A stretch of DNA of 64,000 bases from Mytilus californianus (Eukaryota > Mollusca > Bivalvia > Mytilida > Mytilidae), in assembly GCF_021869535.1 (NCBI RefSeq), contig NW_026262701.1, positions 1,875,501-1,939,500 on the forward strand, in the 5' to 3' direction. Of the stretch, positions 1 through 10,864 are shown piece after piece. The position numbers were made by a program, and so were the translations under genes. The first letter of the stretch is position 1; the number at the start of each line of letters is the position of its first letter. Below the pieces are notes generated by a model. The model was not told the origin of the DNA, did no database searches, and saw nothing but the letters and a program-made list of their open reading frames with translations.

Positions 1-112
1 TTTCCCTCAGTTTTAGTTTGTAACCCGGATTTGTTTTTTTCTCTATCGATTTATGAGTTTCGAACAGCGGTATACTAATGTTGCCTTTATTTACATGTAA
101 GTTCTATAAGAT
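1..112 (+). repeat. 3' end of the ~1-kb dispersed repeat (family B)
   Basis: The sequence from TTTCCCTCAGTTTTAGTTTG to TTGCCTTTAT repeats in inverse orientation at 14400-14490 and 22240-22330, and in the same orientation at about 37855-37890 and 39150-39190. The copy is cut by the window edge. It sits in the intron just after TIR exon E. Confidence 0.8.
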
Positions 113-153
113 AATATGAGAACAAATAACTAACAATGAACAATGAAAATTAC

Positions 154-679
154 CGCTCAAAACTTTGAACAAAGTGTGAACTATATCTGTGGTGATGTCA
201 CTGTAAGGAATGCAGGTAACCCATCTTAGATCATCATTTATGTGCAATTCATCGCTTTTATTGACAACGGCAACTGTTTGGACTTTTCTTGATTCAAGTA
301 TACTTTTCAATGCAGCAGCAATTGTGAAGGACATCAACGTTTTGTTCTCCGACCATATGCCTTTTGACATTTTATCAAACCAACCCTTTTCTGGTGTTGG
401 AGAATCCTGTTTCTCGTCTAAAAGCACAACCCAGCGGCATTTAGTTGCAGCGAATTTTAAGGTTTCCAACCAGTCCTGTCCTAAACAATCTTTCTCCGAC
501 AAAATTTGCAGGTTCTTTTTTTTTAATTCTTGACTGATTTCTTCCACTGCTTGCATTTGCAACTTATCGTTGCTGTTGGCAAGTGAAGATTGAGCAACAA
601 AAGCATCAAATTCATATACGACGTCTTTGTTTTCTTCTGCCGACAGTAGTTTTTTTTCCATCAATGAAGGTCGCGGTAT
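154..679 (-). CDS. TIR-domain exon E of the STING-TIR gene
   Basis: This 526-bp exon encodes 175 residues with no stop and ends at donor GCG|GTAATT. TIR domains are signalling modules or NAD-cleaving enzymes. Counting from the Ile after the acceptor, box 1 is EFDAF at 23-27, after a short basic lead. The BB-loop region is ILSEKDCLGQDW at 59-70, a diverged form of the usual RDxxPG. A strand-helix segment (KCRWVVLLDEKQ) follows, then NKTLMSFTIAAALKSILES, VQTVAVV, and a terminal helix at TDIVHTLFKVLS. I see no Trp-x3-Glu motif of the kind that carries the catalytic Glu in SARM1-type TIR NADases, so it may be a scaffold. An ATG lies at 685-683 in the same frame, so this exon could alternatively begin an independent TIR gene. 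The acceptor TTTTATGAAG is mediocre. Confidence 0.84.
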
Positions 680-845
680 CTTCATAAAATAATATAACGA
701 AATGAAAATAATGAATTAGAATAACAAATGCGCATCTTGCATAGTAATGTTTACTAAATAGAGAATACGATGCATTTAATGAGAAAAAATTGAGTCAAAT
801 ACAAATGGAAAAAAGTTAATAATATTTCAAAAAATCAGATAGTAA

Positions 846-935
846 AAAAAAGAAGATGTGGTAATATTGTCAATGAAACAATTCTTCACAAGAAACCAAA
901 ATGACACAGAAATTAACAACTGTAGGTCTGTTTAT
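846..935 (+). repeat. Family A dispersed repeat, 5' fragment
   Basis: AGAAGATGTGGTAATATTG through ACAGAAATTAACAACTGTAG matches the start of the longer copies at 7505-7935 and 36000-36440. The interval 936-1593 is AT-rich intron in which I see nothing definable. Confidence 0.7.
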
Positions 936-1593
936 GTTTTATTTTTGCTTAAACAATGTTAAATCGTTAATATCAACAGTGTGTATTTATACTGACAATC
1001 AAAAAGTACATATAATTAACAATTGTCTAAAATAAAACTATATTACAGCTATGTGTTTATGTATTAGAGCACATTCGAGACATAGTTGTTACTTAAAACA
1101 GCAAAGGCTGTTCTCAGTTTCAAATACGTCATAAGCATTTTCACAAGCCAAGTTTTCACGTATTCTTGAAATATTCAAATATACAATTCATATATAAAAC
1201 CTTTTTTTATTAGAGATAATTAATCCGTTTCATTCCCTTATAGACAATGATCGAAGATCAATTCCATGTTGTACTGGTATGTCCGATTTTTACAGATATA
1301 AGCAGACATTGTTTTTACCATTATGGTGTCAAAGCCTTTCCGAATATCTTTTTTGATATAAATACACAATTCTCCAGATCACTTTCCACTTCTTGGAGAT
1401 AAGGGCCTAATTGATGTAATCCCATCAATTATTTTTAGACAATTTGCAAATCACAATGATTTTTTTAGACAGATAGAATATATCATTATCCGAGACCGAT
1501 TAACAAACCCTGAGTCCTCAAATAATAAAATCTATTCATTATATACCAATTGATATTCGATCATCATCTCTATTTTATTATTTACTGATACAA

Positions 1594-1919
1594 ATTAGTT
1601 AACACAAAAATCTATGATAAACGGGACGATTTCAACTTCCCAATTATCAATTTACCATTTCTCAGCAGGAACATACCCTCTGCCACTTCGTATGGTGTTT
1701 ACATATCTCAGTTGATACGTTATGGTCGTGCATGTTCACACTATACGGACTTCATATACAGGAGTGTGATCCTAATTCAGAAACTGCTCCAACAAAGTTA
1801 TGAGGAGGAAAGATAAAAAATGACACTCCGTACATTTTATGGACAACATCACGAATATTTTGATCCATACGATGTGTCTTTGTCCAAACTAACTAAGGAC
1901 ATTTTCACACGTGTTAGAT
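1594..1919 (+). pseudogene. Reverse-transcriptase C-terminal fragment (bivalve RT family)
   Basis: The frame reads IYDKRDDFNFP, SYGVYISQLIRYGRACSHYTD and, after an in-frame TAA at 1813-1815, LRTFYGQHHEYFDPY. These are the C-terminal motifs of a reverse-transcriptase family very common in bivalve genomes, which I believe to be Penelope-like although the class is uncertain. The catalytic core is absent. The non-coding tail to about 2110 (GAACGTGACTTATTCCCGA onward) is shared with 36740-36930, so both pieces are 5'-truncated copies of one element. Confidence 0.75.
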
Positions 1920-2130
1920 TGTGGTTTGTCAACACGTCGTTTGGTCTGATCTTTTAATTACCGAACGTGACTTATTCCCGATTTTGACTGTTTTGCTGAG
2001 TGTTAATTCGCATTGCTATAAGATGTGTCACGGTACTTTTCTATCCAAAATTCATGTATTTAGTTTTGATGTGATATTTGTTATTCTCATCGGATTTTGT
2101 CAAATATCTTATCGTTTGTAGTTGTAAATC

Positions 2131-2460
2131 TTATTTTTTTCTGTTGTATTCGTGTGTTATGGTAATTACATCCCATCTCCTTTGTTCTACCAGGGGTGAT
2201 CTAAGCCGGATCACCCCTACCAGATCACCCCAGCTGAAGTTTCCTTGTTCTGCATGCTTTCCTTTGTTCTGTAACTTTTTGGCGGGAATGGTAAATCCAC
2301 AATAACACTTAGAAATATTTATACGGAAAAGACTAACTTTCAAAATTTGTGTTGAAAAAATCCATTGTCTATGCTTGGGTTCGAACTAAAGACCTTTAGC
2401 ATATAACTCCACACGTCAAACCCCTATACCCGGACGACTGGATACAAACTGTTAGTAATT
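2131..2460 (-). repeat. Possible tRNA-derived SINE with an internal short palindrome
   Basis: On the minus strand, AGTTCGAACCC (around 2378-2388) looks like an RNA polymerase III B box. The region upstream of it has no clean A box, so the SINE assignment is weak. At 2190-2215 an inverted pair AGGGGTGATC / GATCACCCCT encloses a 7-bp loop, and a further half copy follows. No gene is supported. Confidence 0.3.
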
Positions 2461-2473
2461 AAACATATTTAAA

Positions 2474-2784
2474 GGAAACAAGATAACTCGTCCCACTCGA
2501 AATCGCCCAACTTTTTCACCAACTCGCCCCTTTTTTATAAATAGCGCCCCACTTTAGTACTATTTAAGTGAAGACTGTATCTGAGTGAGGAAAGTTGTCA
2601 AGACTAAATCCATCGTGGATTTTCTATTTTTCATAAGTGGGGCGAGTTGGCAGACCTTTATTCAATGGGATTTTAAAACTTTTCATAGGTTTGGCGAGTT
2701 GGTAAACAAGAGTGGGCCGATTTTTTAGAAAGTGGCGATTTAGTGTGGGGCCGATTGGCCAGTGTGGCGAGTTGACATGGTTTC
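2474..2784. mobile_element. 311-bp palindromic non-autonomous DNA element with a 9-bp target duplication
   Basis: The ends are imperfect inverted repeats (GGAAACAAGATAACTCG against the complement of CGAGTTGACATGGTTTC). The interior repeats CAACTCGCC on the left and GGCGAGTTG on the right. The flanks are identical ATATTTAAA at 2465-2473 and 2785-2793, consistent with a 9-bp target-site duplication as made by MULE or hAT-like transposases. It has no coding capacity. Confidence 0.7.
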
Positions 2785-4023
2785 ATATTTAAACATCGTA
2801 ATCGGGGGTCACAAAGGGTTTATATTATATAGTAATATATAAAGTATATTATAATGGATGTGTGGCGGTCTAAACTGGATTTTTTGAATTGTTAATGTTT
2901 TTTTCATATAATATAGAACAGCTTGGATGTAAAATAGTTATCCCATTCGGACTTGGTGTGTCAGTGTGAGATCACCCGCGTCCTCATGGGATAACTATTA
3001 CAAATAATAATCACCCAGTTCATTTATTTGATTTTAGTTTTGGGTCAACTAAACTTATACGATATATTTGGTTAACAGTTTGATATAGAAGAAACACCGA
3101 CATATAATAAGGTTATAACTTTGTATGATCGTTGTTTTCAAACACTTATTCACTGGCTATATAAATTTAAGAAACTGGCTGCACCAGTCTCCGACTTGTC
3201 AGTTTCACTTTTGTTTTCATTTGCATCCGAATCGTCGCGTTATTTTAATTGTGACACGATAATTTCGTTTTCACCTCCATCGTTCATTTACAACGTTGGT
3301 ATAGCCGAATAAAAAGCCAGAATATTATCATAAAATATTTCATCACGATCGAAACATTGCCGGAATATTTATCATGTTGAATACGGGCAGTATTAGGATA
3401 AAGAAGTCATACGATACCCATTTGTATGTTATAATTGTCCAACTGTTGGTTTATCGGAATGATGGTTATTATTTTCAAATTAGATTCAGAACTGACCCTT
3501 AAATCAACAGAGGAATCACATTGAATTCATGTTTCAGTAAAATCTTACCTGTTATGTTGACTTACTGGGTAAATATTAATGTAGATCATATAGACCTGAT
3601 TTTATAGTCACTTTTGCAGAGTATTCTCTACTATTGACAATATCATGGTAATGTATTTTTTAAATACAATTAATTTTTTATTTGTAAGACGCTATACTAC
3701 AAGTGCTTGTCGATTAGGTTTGTGGTAAACAATACAAAAATCAAACATTAAATGCAAAATACAAAATTTAGTTACGGTGTTTTATATATAATATGTATCA
3801 AAATAAAAAAAAAACGTGAATCAACATTGATCTAGAAATGATATACGGAGAAAGCATTGAAATAGTCGATTCTTAATCTTACCTTTGTATTCTTTTCAAT
3901 TACAGTAGTAGCTTTTGTAGTGCACGGAAAAATCATCTGCATGCTCTGTACCAAAACAAAAGAAAGATATGTTCTCGTATATTGCAGCTTAAATTGTTTT
4001 ACAAACAAGGTAGAATATTTAGC
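2785..4023. other. Intronic AT-rich sequence without recognised features
   Basis: A stretch near 3005-3060 (CACCCAGTTCATTTAT) recurs near 36958-36990 downstream of the other RT tail, so part of this is repeat. I see no exon with coding character; the 63-codon frame at 3121-3312 has no recognisable motif. Confidence 0.4.
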
Positions 4024-6755
4024 ATACAGATGGCTGCAGTCCTAACCTATACAGCAAGTTAACTTGATAACCAATCATTTGGTCTGGTCAAAGTTAACCT
4101 GTGACCGGATTTAGGACTGCTCAGACCAGTCCTAGGACCACAATGTAGCTAACATGAAAGGCGGACTCAGTCCTAGGACTGTTTTTATGTATTCCGAAAA
4201 GTTAACGTAGAAACAGGTCCGCTACTGATAAAAGTTAACTTCGAAACCAGTCCTACCATAAATTAAGATAAGTTAACTCCAACCGAACCAGACCTGATCT
4301 AAAATTAACTTTTGGCTGGTCTGCTTAATACAAAGTTAACTTGGAACCAGGACCGCTCTACATCAATTTAAAAAACAAATATATTTTATAATGTCTTTGT
4401 TTCTTGGTATAAATATAAAAGGCACCAATACAGAAATATAAAGTCAATTTAATACTTCCTTGATATAAAAAGTTACACTATTAAATACCTGTATTTTTAA
4501 ATAAAGTACGCATAAAACTGTTCTTGTTATACAAATTGATATTTATCCGTGATCTGTTTTTCTATAAATTAAAAAACGATGTTGGTGCCAATGCTTACGG
4601 CCATTGACTATTTATTCCAATACATATCAAATTCTTTAAATGGTATAAACCATATTTGCACTTTATTACATGCATGTAAATTAATATTGCCACATGGTAA
4701 ATCAGCAATATTTTTATAATAGAGATGACAGCACAATTGGAACACAATGACTACAAAATTTTGTCTGCATAAATTTAAAATGTCAGCATAAATTAAAAAC
4801 GATGTTGGTTCCAATGCTTACGGCCATTGACTATTTATTCCAATACATGCATGGTAAATCAGCAATATTTTTATAACAGAGATGACAGCACAATTGGAAC
4901 ACAATGACTACAAAATTTTGTCTGCATAAATTTAAAATGTCAGCATGTCCTTCTTTTGTTCAATATATTGATACGTAACAAAATTTCAGTAGTTTTGATA
5001 CCGTATCAACAAAAACGTACCATATTTGCATTTTATCATGTGAATCTATATAGCCGCATAATAATTCAGTAATATTTTTATGTCAGGAGGTATTGTATAA
5101 TACAAATGACAGCAATATTGGAATAAAATGACTACAACATTTTGTACGCATACATTAAGAGTGCCATCATGTCCTCTTTTTTTTCAAAATAATGTCTTGC
5201 AACAAAATCTCAGTAGTTTTGATTACTCAGGCTGACTCCTTTAACAAAATAATTTAACCGCATAAACCAAAACTGACCATATTTGCACTTTATTATATAA
5301 ATCTATACAGCCAGATAATAATTCAGTAAAATTTTATGTCAGGATGTATTGTATTATAGAAATGAGAGCAATATTAGAAAAAAATTACTACAAAATTTTG
5401 GCAGCATCAATTCAGAGTCCCAAAATGTACTCCTTTTGTTCGATATATTGATACTTAACAAAATTTCAGTTATTTTGATACCTCAGGCTGACTTGTACAA
5501 CAAAATTATTTGACTGCATCAAGCTAAACAAACCATATTTTCACTTTATTTTGTAAATCTATATAGCTGCATAATAACTCAGTTATATTATATGTAAGAA
5601 TGTATTGTATTATACAAATGACAGCAATATTGAAACACAATGTGATTACAAAATTGTGTCCGCATGCATTTACATTGACAGCATGAACTGTTTTTATTCA
5701 AAATATTGTCTCGCAACAAAATTTCAGTAGTTATGATACGTCCTTCTATAACAAAAGTAATTGACCACATCAACCAAAACTGACCATATTTGCACTTTAT
5801 TTTGTAAATCTATATTGCTGCATAGTAAATCAGCAATATGTTTATGACAGAATTGAATGAATAATACAAATGACAGCAATATTGGAACATAATAACTACA
5901 AAATCTTGTCCACATACATTTAGAGTGTCAGCATATCCTCCTTTTGTTCAATATACATGGTATATTGGTAATTAACAAACTGTCAGTTGTTTTGATACCT
6001 CTGGCTGACTGGTATAGCACATTTATCTGAACGTATCAACCAAAACTGACCATATTTGCACTTTAGTATATAAATCTATATGCCTGCATTATAAATCAGT
6101 TTTTTTTTTCTATGTCAGGATGGATTGTATAATTAAAATGAAAGCTATATTGGAAAACAATGAATTCAAAAAATTTTCTCGATTAATTTAGATTGTCAGC
6201 ATTTGATCTCTATATACATAATATTGCAGCGTCACTAAATTTGTAGTTCAGGATGGAGTGTATAACAAAACTATTTGACCGCATCATTCAACACTGACAT
6301 GTCTGCATGATTACATTTGTACTTTATAATGAAAAGTATAAGAATTTCTCTTCTGGGAATGGTACACTGTTGTTATATTGGGAAAAAAGAACAATGCGAT
6401 TACATATTAAAAGATCAGATCTGATATGAAAAGTCTTAAACACGGTAATCTGTCATTAACAGACCTGTCGTCAGGTCTGGTCAATATCAGAATTGTCCAC
6501 ATGTCTGGGCAGGAGCAGACATGTACACATGTCTGGTCTGGGGCAGACCTGTTCTCAGGACTGGTCAAAAGCAGACTGTTTACAGGTCTGGTCAGGAACC
6601 TGTCAATAGGTCTGCAGCTGTCCTAAAAAAGCAGACCGTAGGTCCGGTCTACCAACAACGAAGTTAACTTGCTTGTCTGCTTTAAATTTCTCAAGTTAAC
6701 TTGGAAAGCAGTCAACAAGTCTGCTCCAAGTTAACTTTTTCGCACCCATCTGTAT
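4024..6755. mobile_element. Foldback-type element with AAGTTAACTT / GGTCTG arrays at both ends
   Basis: The outer ends are inverted (ATACAGATGG at 4024, CCATCTGTAT ending 6755), with a possible TA target duplication. The left arm (4030-4370) carries many copies of AAGTTAACTT-like palindromes and AGGACTG/AGACC motifs. The right arm (6430-6745) carries the complementary GGTCTG motifs and again AAGTTAACTT. Between the arms lies a block of ~260-bp tandem repeats. No transposase is seen. The architecture resembles foldback transposons, whose long terminal repeats are arrays of short motifs. Confidence 0.65.
4570..6330. repeat. ~260-bp tandem repeat core of the foldback element, about six units
   Basis: The phrase CATATTTGCA recurs at 4651, 5021, 5278, 5534 (variant), 5784 and 6051, giving spacings of 250-267 bp apart from the first. 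The first interval is longer because about 200 bp (4574-4791) is duplicated locally at 4797-4946. Units contain GACAGCAATATTGGAACACAATGA-like and ACAAAATTTCAGTAGTTTTGATAC-like blocks. Small frames inside are fortuitous. Confidence 0.75.
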
Positions 6756-6839
6756 TAGTAATAGTACAAATTATGTATGGTGTATAGGGAACTCGGATGA
6801 TTCTCGTTTAGAACTATTGTTTAAACGTAAAATGGTTCT

Positions 6840-7330
6840 GTTTAATACTTTACAAAATTGAAAACAACACGTTTAATAATTCCATGCGTCCGAAGCGCTT
6901 TTCTGGATTTACCTTCATCAGGAACGCTCACAGCCAAACATTTGAAATCCGAGGGATGTATAAGTACCGAAACAGTTCAAGAGCTATATGACAAAAATAT
7001 TAAAACAAATAGCCAAATTCATCTAAGGTCAACTTTGCCTGAGGGAGTTGAAACCTTAGTTTCTTTATAATTTCAAAATTTAACAACGGACAATTTTAGA
7101 AAGGTTTGTTATAAATCATGTCAGTACCGAAGTACTGACTACTGAGCTGATGATACCCTCGGGGACTGATAGTCCACCAGCAGAGGTATCGACCCAGTGA
7201 TGTAAAAAATTGAAAACAACACGTTTAATAATTTCATGCGTCCGAAGCGCTTTTCTGGATTTACAATTGGAGAACTGCAGGTTTTTATCATTTATATAAA
7301 GTGCCATTTCAAAATCTGACAAAATTTAGA
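6840..7330 (-). repeat. Family D dispersed repeat, rearranged
   Basis: AACAACACGTTTAATAATT and TGCGTCCGAAGCGCTTTTCT occur at 6853-6905 and again at 7210-7262. Between them is the block ACCCTCGGGGACTGATAGTC shared with family C. Family D also appears inverted at 62352-62530 and 63363-63565. No gene is supported in the overlapping frames. Confidence 0.75.
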
Positions 7331-7369
7331 TGAATTTCATATGGTAAATGATTTGTTTATCCAATATTT

Positions 7370-7935
7370 TTATAATAAAGACGGGCAAAAGGTACAAGAG
7401 GGACATTCAAACTTAAATGTCGAGAAGAAAATGAACGCAGTGGCAAAATAAAAGAAGCAAAATGCAAAACGACAAACAACAGTAAACAAAACCCGGCGAT
7501 AATAAAAAAAAAATGATGTGATATGCTAGCCAATAAAACAACTCTTCACAAAAGACCAAATGACACTCAAATTAACAATTATAGGTCACAGTCCGGCCTT
7601 TAACAATAAGAAAAGCCAATACCGCATATTCCGCCCCGAAATGACAAATGTAATACAATTCAACGAGAAAACTAACAACATAATTTATGTAAAAAACAAA
7701 GAACGAAAAACAAATATGTAACACATCAACAAACAACAACCACTAATTTACAGGCTCCTGACTTAGGACAGGCACATACATACAGAATGTGGCGGTGGTG
7801 TACTTGTTTGAAAGCTCTAACCCTCCCCTAATCTTGGACAGTGGTGTAACAGTCCAACATAAGAACGCACTATGAAACTCTGTTGAAAAAGGCTTAACTC
7901 ATTAGATGGATATAAGTCTACTTCACAATTGGAAC
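7370..7935 (+). repeat. Family A dispersed repeat with a preceding family F scrap
   Basis: 7370-7440 resembles the GGGGCAAAAGATACCAAAAGG repeat also at 8705-8800. 7505-7935 is a long copy of family A (AGACCAAATGACAC ... GTAACACATCAACAAACAACA ... GACAGTGGTGTAACAGT ... AAAAAGGCTTAACTCAT). Other copies lie at 20630-20880, 36000-36440, 46450-46910 and 47283-47540 (plus), and at 11760-12040 and 27960-28340 (inverse). Confidence 0.75.
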
Positions 7936-8362
7936 ATATTCGTCATCATTAGTGAAACATATTTTATGTAACAGTCAACTCTCAACGTTTGATGGCGTCT
8001 GTCAAAAATTTGAAGGAATGATTCAATTTCAACACTTGAAACTATTGTTTAAAAGCTTTCTTATGAGCAGCAACTGTCTATCAAAAACATTGTGAACAGT
8101 AATTGACAAAAAAAAATCGTAAAAGCTGGGACATGTATACGCCATATGCAGGAATTGCTGAGATTTAACTATATAGAAATTGAAAGGTCACAACTGGGAA
8201 AATGAAACTATACCTTTCGTCGAAATGTATTGTTCTCAACCAAACCTCATTGTCAATTTCAGATGAAAGTCAAAATACAAGGCAGACATAAATGTATCTG
8301 ATGTATCTTTTATGTCAAGTTCAACGGGATAGATGCATCCATCCTAGTCAACAAAATTTGTA

Positions 8363-8625
8363 TTATTTAAAGAAAAAAACATGATCAATAGTGAAGTTCA
8401 AGCTTCGTTTTATTCTTCCTAGGATGCTGATGTAAGAAGACCCCGCATATGAATTCAAGCCGATGAGCACATCTCGTTCTTGTGGGAATGCCGCTTGTTT
8501 GTTGAAAACGCGTTCTCGAAACGTAACAAATATGTTGTCAATCAAGAAATAAAGCAAATCAACCGTTCTGCGTTCAGCCCATTGCCTTGGCAGGCCAGTC
8601 ATTTTTCTTAAACAAAGCACAACCC
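8363..8625 (-). pseudogene. Decayed reverse-transcriptase fragment (same bivalve RT family)
   Basis: The minus-strand frame contains FLIDNIFVTFRERVF, the same segment as FLIDNIFVTFGGRFF in the copy at 60784-61212. The sequence after it is disrupted and no YxDD box is present. It is a short relic. Confidence 0.6.
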
Positions 8626-8699
8626 TTTTTATTATTTTTTTCTTTCTAGTTTGGAAAGGGGAATACTAGTGTAAAGTGTCAAACAGTCAAATGCTTAAT

Positions 8700-9255
8700 A
8701 CTTTTAAAAGATGATGGAGGGGCAAAAGATACCAAAAGGACAGTCAAATTCATAGATAGAAAAAAAAAAACTGACAACGCCATGGCTAAAAAAGAAAAAG
8801 ACAAACAGACAAACAGACAAATAATAGTACACAAGACACAACATAGAACATCTTAGATTGTATGCACTCTAACATATCTTCGGAATAGAAAGGATCACAA
8901 TAAATTTATGTTACTGTTATAATTGCTGTTTATGTAGAAAGAAATTTCATGGAGTAATAAGAAAACCCAGCAATATAACGTTGTTTATGATTTAGGTATC
9001 AAGTACTGTGAATACATGTACTCTTATACATCTTTAGTTGAAATTCCATTGAAACATTTACCAGACTTATGATTATTGTTTCTTTAGCAATGATAAAAAA
9101 TATCGCCAAACTTACAACACTATGTGACTTAAATACAGCAGAAATCACGTAGAACACCCTTCACAGAGAAACGTACAAACAAATAATATAATAGTCAACA
9201 CAACATGCAAACCGCAAAACAACAACGAACATCTTCTATCAACGGCAGACGTCAC
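8700..9255 (-). repeat. Family F scrap and other repeat fragments
   Basis: 8705-8850 is the complement of the repeat seen at 31955-32050 and 15655-15720. 9150-9250 (TTCACAGAGAAACGTACAAAC onward) recurs at 22570-22680. The 85 bases around 8850-9100 hold nothing I can name. Confidence 0.5.
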
Positions 9256-9499
9256 TAGACATCACAAACTTTGTAGTACTTATGTAACAGATATAAAATC
9301 TTTACACAATTATTTTCATAACACAGGTCAAATGAATTTTCAGGACAATGATGGTATAGAAAGGCTGTTTTATAATTATTTGGACAACAAACGATATGAA
9401 ATAACACATTATCCAACCAAAACTTTAAAAATGAATACATGAGTGTTGGATGTAATAAAATACCATACCGAGACACGTCGTACAGCAATTAAAATTCAA

Positions 9500-9890
9500 A
9501 CTCTGTGACCTATAATGGTTTACTTTTATAAATTTTGACTTGGATGGAGAGTTGTCTCATTGGCACTCATACCACATCTTCTTATATCTATATCAGTATG
9601 ATAGTTTGCACAAGTCCTATGTCAGAAATCTGATGTTCAGTGTTTGTCGTCTGTTTAAGTGGTTCATACGTGTCTCTCGTTTCTCGTTTTTATATAGATT
9701 ATACCGTTGGTTTTCACGTTTGAATGGTTTTACACTAGTAATTTTTCGGGCCCTGTATAACTTGCTGTTCGGTGTGAGCCTAGGCTCCGTGTTGAAGACC
9801 ATACCTTGACCTGTTATGGTTTACTTTTTATAAATTGTGACTTGGATGGAGAGTTGTCTCATTGGCACACTTCTTCCTATATCTATATTC
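9500..9890 (+). repeat. Dispersed repeat family G (GGATGGAGAGTTGTCTCATT), two copies
   Basis: TTTACTTTTATAAAT...ACTTGGATGGAGAGTTGTCT occurs at 9520-9600 and again at 9818-9890. 9700-9890 matches 62195-62350, and another copy is at 42350-42430. The 89- and 61-codon frames here are repeat artefacts. Confidence 0.7.
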
Positions 9891-10297
9891 GGGAATAGGT
9901 CAGGCACCGCCGTGTGACTGAACTTATATAGAAAAACTGACATCATAATTTTAAATTCTTGAAAATTCTTAATAAATATTTACGATTTGTCTGCTTGTTG
10001 AGTTAAACATGTTAAATGTTATTTTTGAAATTTGTGCTGTTTTTTTTACCATTTAATCGTTTTATGTTTTTTTTATACTAATTATGCCAGTGTGTTTACG
10101 TGCATGTATTATGTCATATTTGAGATTTCTAATGAGGAACATTGGTAAATTTTCCCCCTTTAATGATAACACAGGTGGCAGTGCTGTAGATCAGGTCCAA
10201 CACACACAGCATCTCTTTTCTATAACCTATATATTTAGAATTACAGTGTGTTAATTACTTGTTTACAAGTTAAAATAATAAGTTTTTATTCACTAAA

Positions 10298-10426
10298 ATG
10301 CCATTTTGTTGTGTACCTGCATGTTCTAAAAGAGGTGGATATACATGTGTTTCCATATTTAAAATGGGAAGTTAAAAAATGAAATGGGCAATTGCAATAA
10401 AACAAAATAAGTATATTTTTCTATGA
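10298..10426 (+). pseudogene. THAP zinc-finger fragment of a P-like transposase
   Basis: From ATG 10298 the frame reads MPFCCVPACSKRGGY, then VSIFKMGS, a TAA at 10373-10375, and KMKWAIAIKQNKY to a second stop at 10424. The Cys-x4-Cys pair, the aromatic-Lys-Met position of the usual FHxFP, and the Trp-Ala-Ile helix are the first three landmarks of a THAP domain, a sequence-specific DNA-binding fold found in P-element transposases. The second Cys and His of the C2CH site are not visible. Non-functional because of the early stop. Confidence 0.6.
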
Positions 10427-10708
10427 TCTTTTTTTTATGAGTGATAAAACATCAATAACAAGTTTTTGTGAATGAAAAGTATTCATATTCCAAAACAATA
10501 ATTAAATAAATATGATCTGCTTGTTTTAAATATTTTTCTAAAACATCTTTCATTTCAGCAACACATTTTTAATTTCTTTGAACTGATATTAATTTCTGAT
10601 CTTAAATATGTACACTAAAAAATCACATTCTTGTTTTCTAGATCAAAACATTTTTCTTTGTAGTTGAAAGTATAATGATGTTTTTTGGCTCAACACTTAC
10701 TCCCCATT

Positions 10709-10864
10709 TACTTCAGACAAGTAAGGAACAGATTTAGGTGTGAAAAGTTCATTTTTGAATGTATATGGGCATTTGATTACTGATACTATATTGTTTTCTG
10801 TAAATCCACCTAGAGACGCAAATGTTGTGATCAAGTTTTCTCTGTCCTCAACTCCTTGAAAAAA
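10709..10864 (-). CDS. Unidentified terminal-exon-like frame inside the THAP element
   Basis: After a pyrimidine-rich acceptor (GTTTTTTTCAAG), the minus frame reads VEDRENLITTFASLGG ... VIKCPYTFKNELFTP ... LSEVNGE and ends at TAA. About 52 codons are open, with coding-like composition, on the same strand as the host gene and opposite to the THAP start. I do not recognise a family. It could be cargo of the element or chance. Confidence 0.25.

Noticed and set aside
2370..2460. A tRNA gene around the GTTCGAACCC box
   Set aside because: No cloverleaf, acceptor stem or clear A box can be built; at most a SINE head.
4570..6330. Tandem repeats considered as a CRISPR array
   Set aside because: Units are ~260 bp and diverged, with no short constant repeat and unique spacers, and the genome is animal.
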